Of a stretch of DNA of 6,039 bases, positions 5,401 to 6,039 are shown one piece after another (the first letter of the stretch is position 1; every line of letters starts with the position of its first letter). Source of the stretch: Treponema sp. UBA2869 (lineage in GTDB: Bacteria > Spirochaetota > Spirochaetia > Treponematales > Treponemataceae); assembly GCA_002350445.1 (NCBI GenBank), contig DEEV01000057.1, forward strand, positions 7,868-13,906. Direction: 5' to 3'. The notes beneath the pieces were generated by a model. The model saw nothing but the letters and a program-made list of their open reading frames with translations. It made no database searches and was not told the origin of the DNA. A program made the position numbers and the translations under genes.

Positions 5401-6039
5401 TCTCTTCAAATTCACAGCAGTTGATAACATCGAATCTGACGTCTGAACTGTCTTACTGTTAAACTCGTAAGCACGCTGAGCTACAATCATCTGAACCATT
5501 TCGTTTACAACCGAAACGTTCGACATTTCAAGGAATTTCTGGCGAGTATCACCAAAACCTTCAAGTCCAGGGCGTCCGGCAATTGGCTCGCCGCTTGCCG
5601 CAGTAACCTTAAATACGTTATCACCTTCTGCCTGAAGACCAACCGCATTTGGAAAACGGTAAAGTTCAAGCTGACCAACTTCAACAGGATCGTTTCCGCC
5701 GTTTACCTTTACACTTACAAGACCAGTCTGTGTAATATTAAGGCTTGAAACATCGTAACCATCCGGCAAAATAATTTCCGGCATTACGCGCATTCCGTTA
5801 TTTGTAACAAGCTGACCGTTTGAATCAACCTTGAACGAACCGTCGCGTGTATAAGCATAACTTCCGTCATAACGCTGAACGCGGAAAAATCCTTCTCCGA
5901 CAATTGCAACATCAGTTGAAACGCCGGTATTCTGCATAGAACCCTGATTCATAATACGCTGAGTTGCGCCAATTTTTACACCAGTTCCCTGCTGAATTCC
6001 AACGGGAGTAACTGTATCTTCTGTTGCTGGAGTTCCTGC
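5398..6039 (-). CDS. flgG: Flagellar distal rod protein FlgG, partial (N-terminus missing)
   Basis: The frame is open from the right edge of the window to a TAG (5400-5398), giving 213 residues; roughly the first 50 residues of a normal FlgG of about 260 lie outside. FlgG forms the distal rod, the drive shaft of the flagellum, which in spirochaetes lies in the periplasm. Visible family features in order are PVGIQQGTGVKIGATQRI, then GSMQNTGVSTDVAIVGEGFF, YAYTRDGSFKVDSNGQLVTNNG, and the conserved C-terminal helix containing SNVSVVNEMVQMIVAQRAYE and ending SMLSTAVNLKR. The ATG at 5952 is internal (the upstream codons continue the FlgG alignment), so it is not the start. Treponema carries two adjacent FlgG-like genes; position directly before flgJ suggests this is the second of the pair, though the other is not in view. 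FlgF is the main alternative; length and the C-terminal sequence favour FlgG. Confidence 0.93.
   Translation of the reverse strand, partial: AGTPATEDTVTPVGIQQGTGVKIGATQRIMNQGSMQNTGVSTDVAIVGEGFFRVQRYDGSYAYTRDGSFKVDSNGQLVTNNGMRVMPEIILPDGYDVSSLNITQTGLVSVKVNGGNDPVEVGQLELYRFPNAVGLQAEGDNVFKVTAASGEPIAGRPGLEGFGDTRQKFLEMSNVSVVNEMVQMIVAQRAYEFNSKTVQTSDSMLSTAVNLKR

Overview
The window looks like chromosomal DNA from a spirochaete, most likely a host-associated or gut Treponema. The evidence is an AT-rich composition, spirochaete-type flagellar rod genes (flgG followed by a short FlgJ without a muramidase domain), a cytoplasmic PAS/GAF-like GGDEF protein, and a murC-yicC pair. The genus call is inferred from gene content and protein style, not from a database match.

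Layout on the + strand. Positions 1-675 hold the 3' part of a very AT-rich gene for a probable beta-barrel surface protein. A short gap with a promoter follows, then murC (721-2235; peptidoglycan precursor synthesis) and, 17 bases later behind a strong Shine-Dalgarno, yicC (2253-3119; YicC-family putative endoribonuclease). A second promoter precedes a diguanylate cyclase (3172-4551) with a PAS-like/GAF-like/GGDEF layout.

Layout on the - strand. Reading from the right edge leftwards, the 3' part of flgG (6039-5398; distal rod) is followed by an unusual 166-base spacer and a single-domain flgJ (5231-4719; rod-binding protein). The two gene blocks converge on a 167-base intergenic region (4552-4718). 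Each strand has a terminator candidate there, placed so that the two 3' UTRs would overlap.

No new defence, mobile or metabolic system is visible; the genes are housekeeping, signalling and motility functions. The points worth a second look are non-coding. (1) murC and the cyclase share the same promoter geometry (TTGnnn, 17 bases, TAAAAT, 7 bases, ATG) and lack a Shine-Dalgarno, which predicts leaderless mRNAs. (2) A two-thirds-GC cluster of three hairpins lies inside the flgG-flgJ operon and its edge overlaps the flgJ Shine-Dalgarno. (3) A three-copy 14-bp tandem repeat starts at the flgG stop codon and places stops in all three frames. (4) The convergent terminators overlap, with mutually exclusive pairings.
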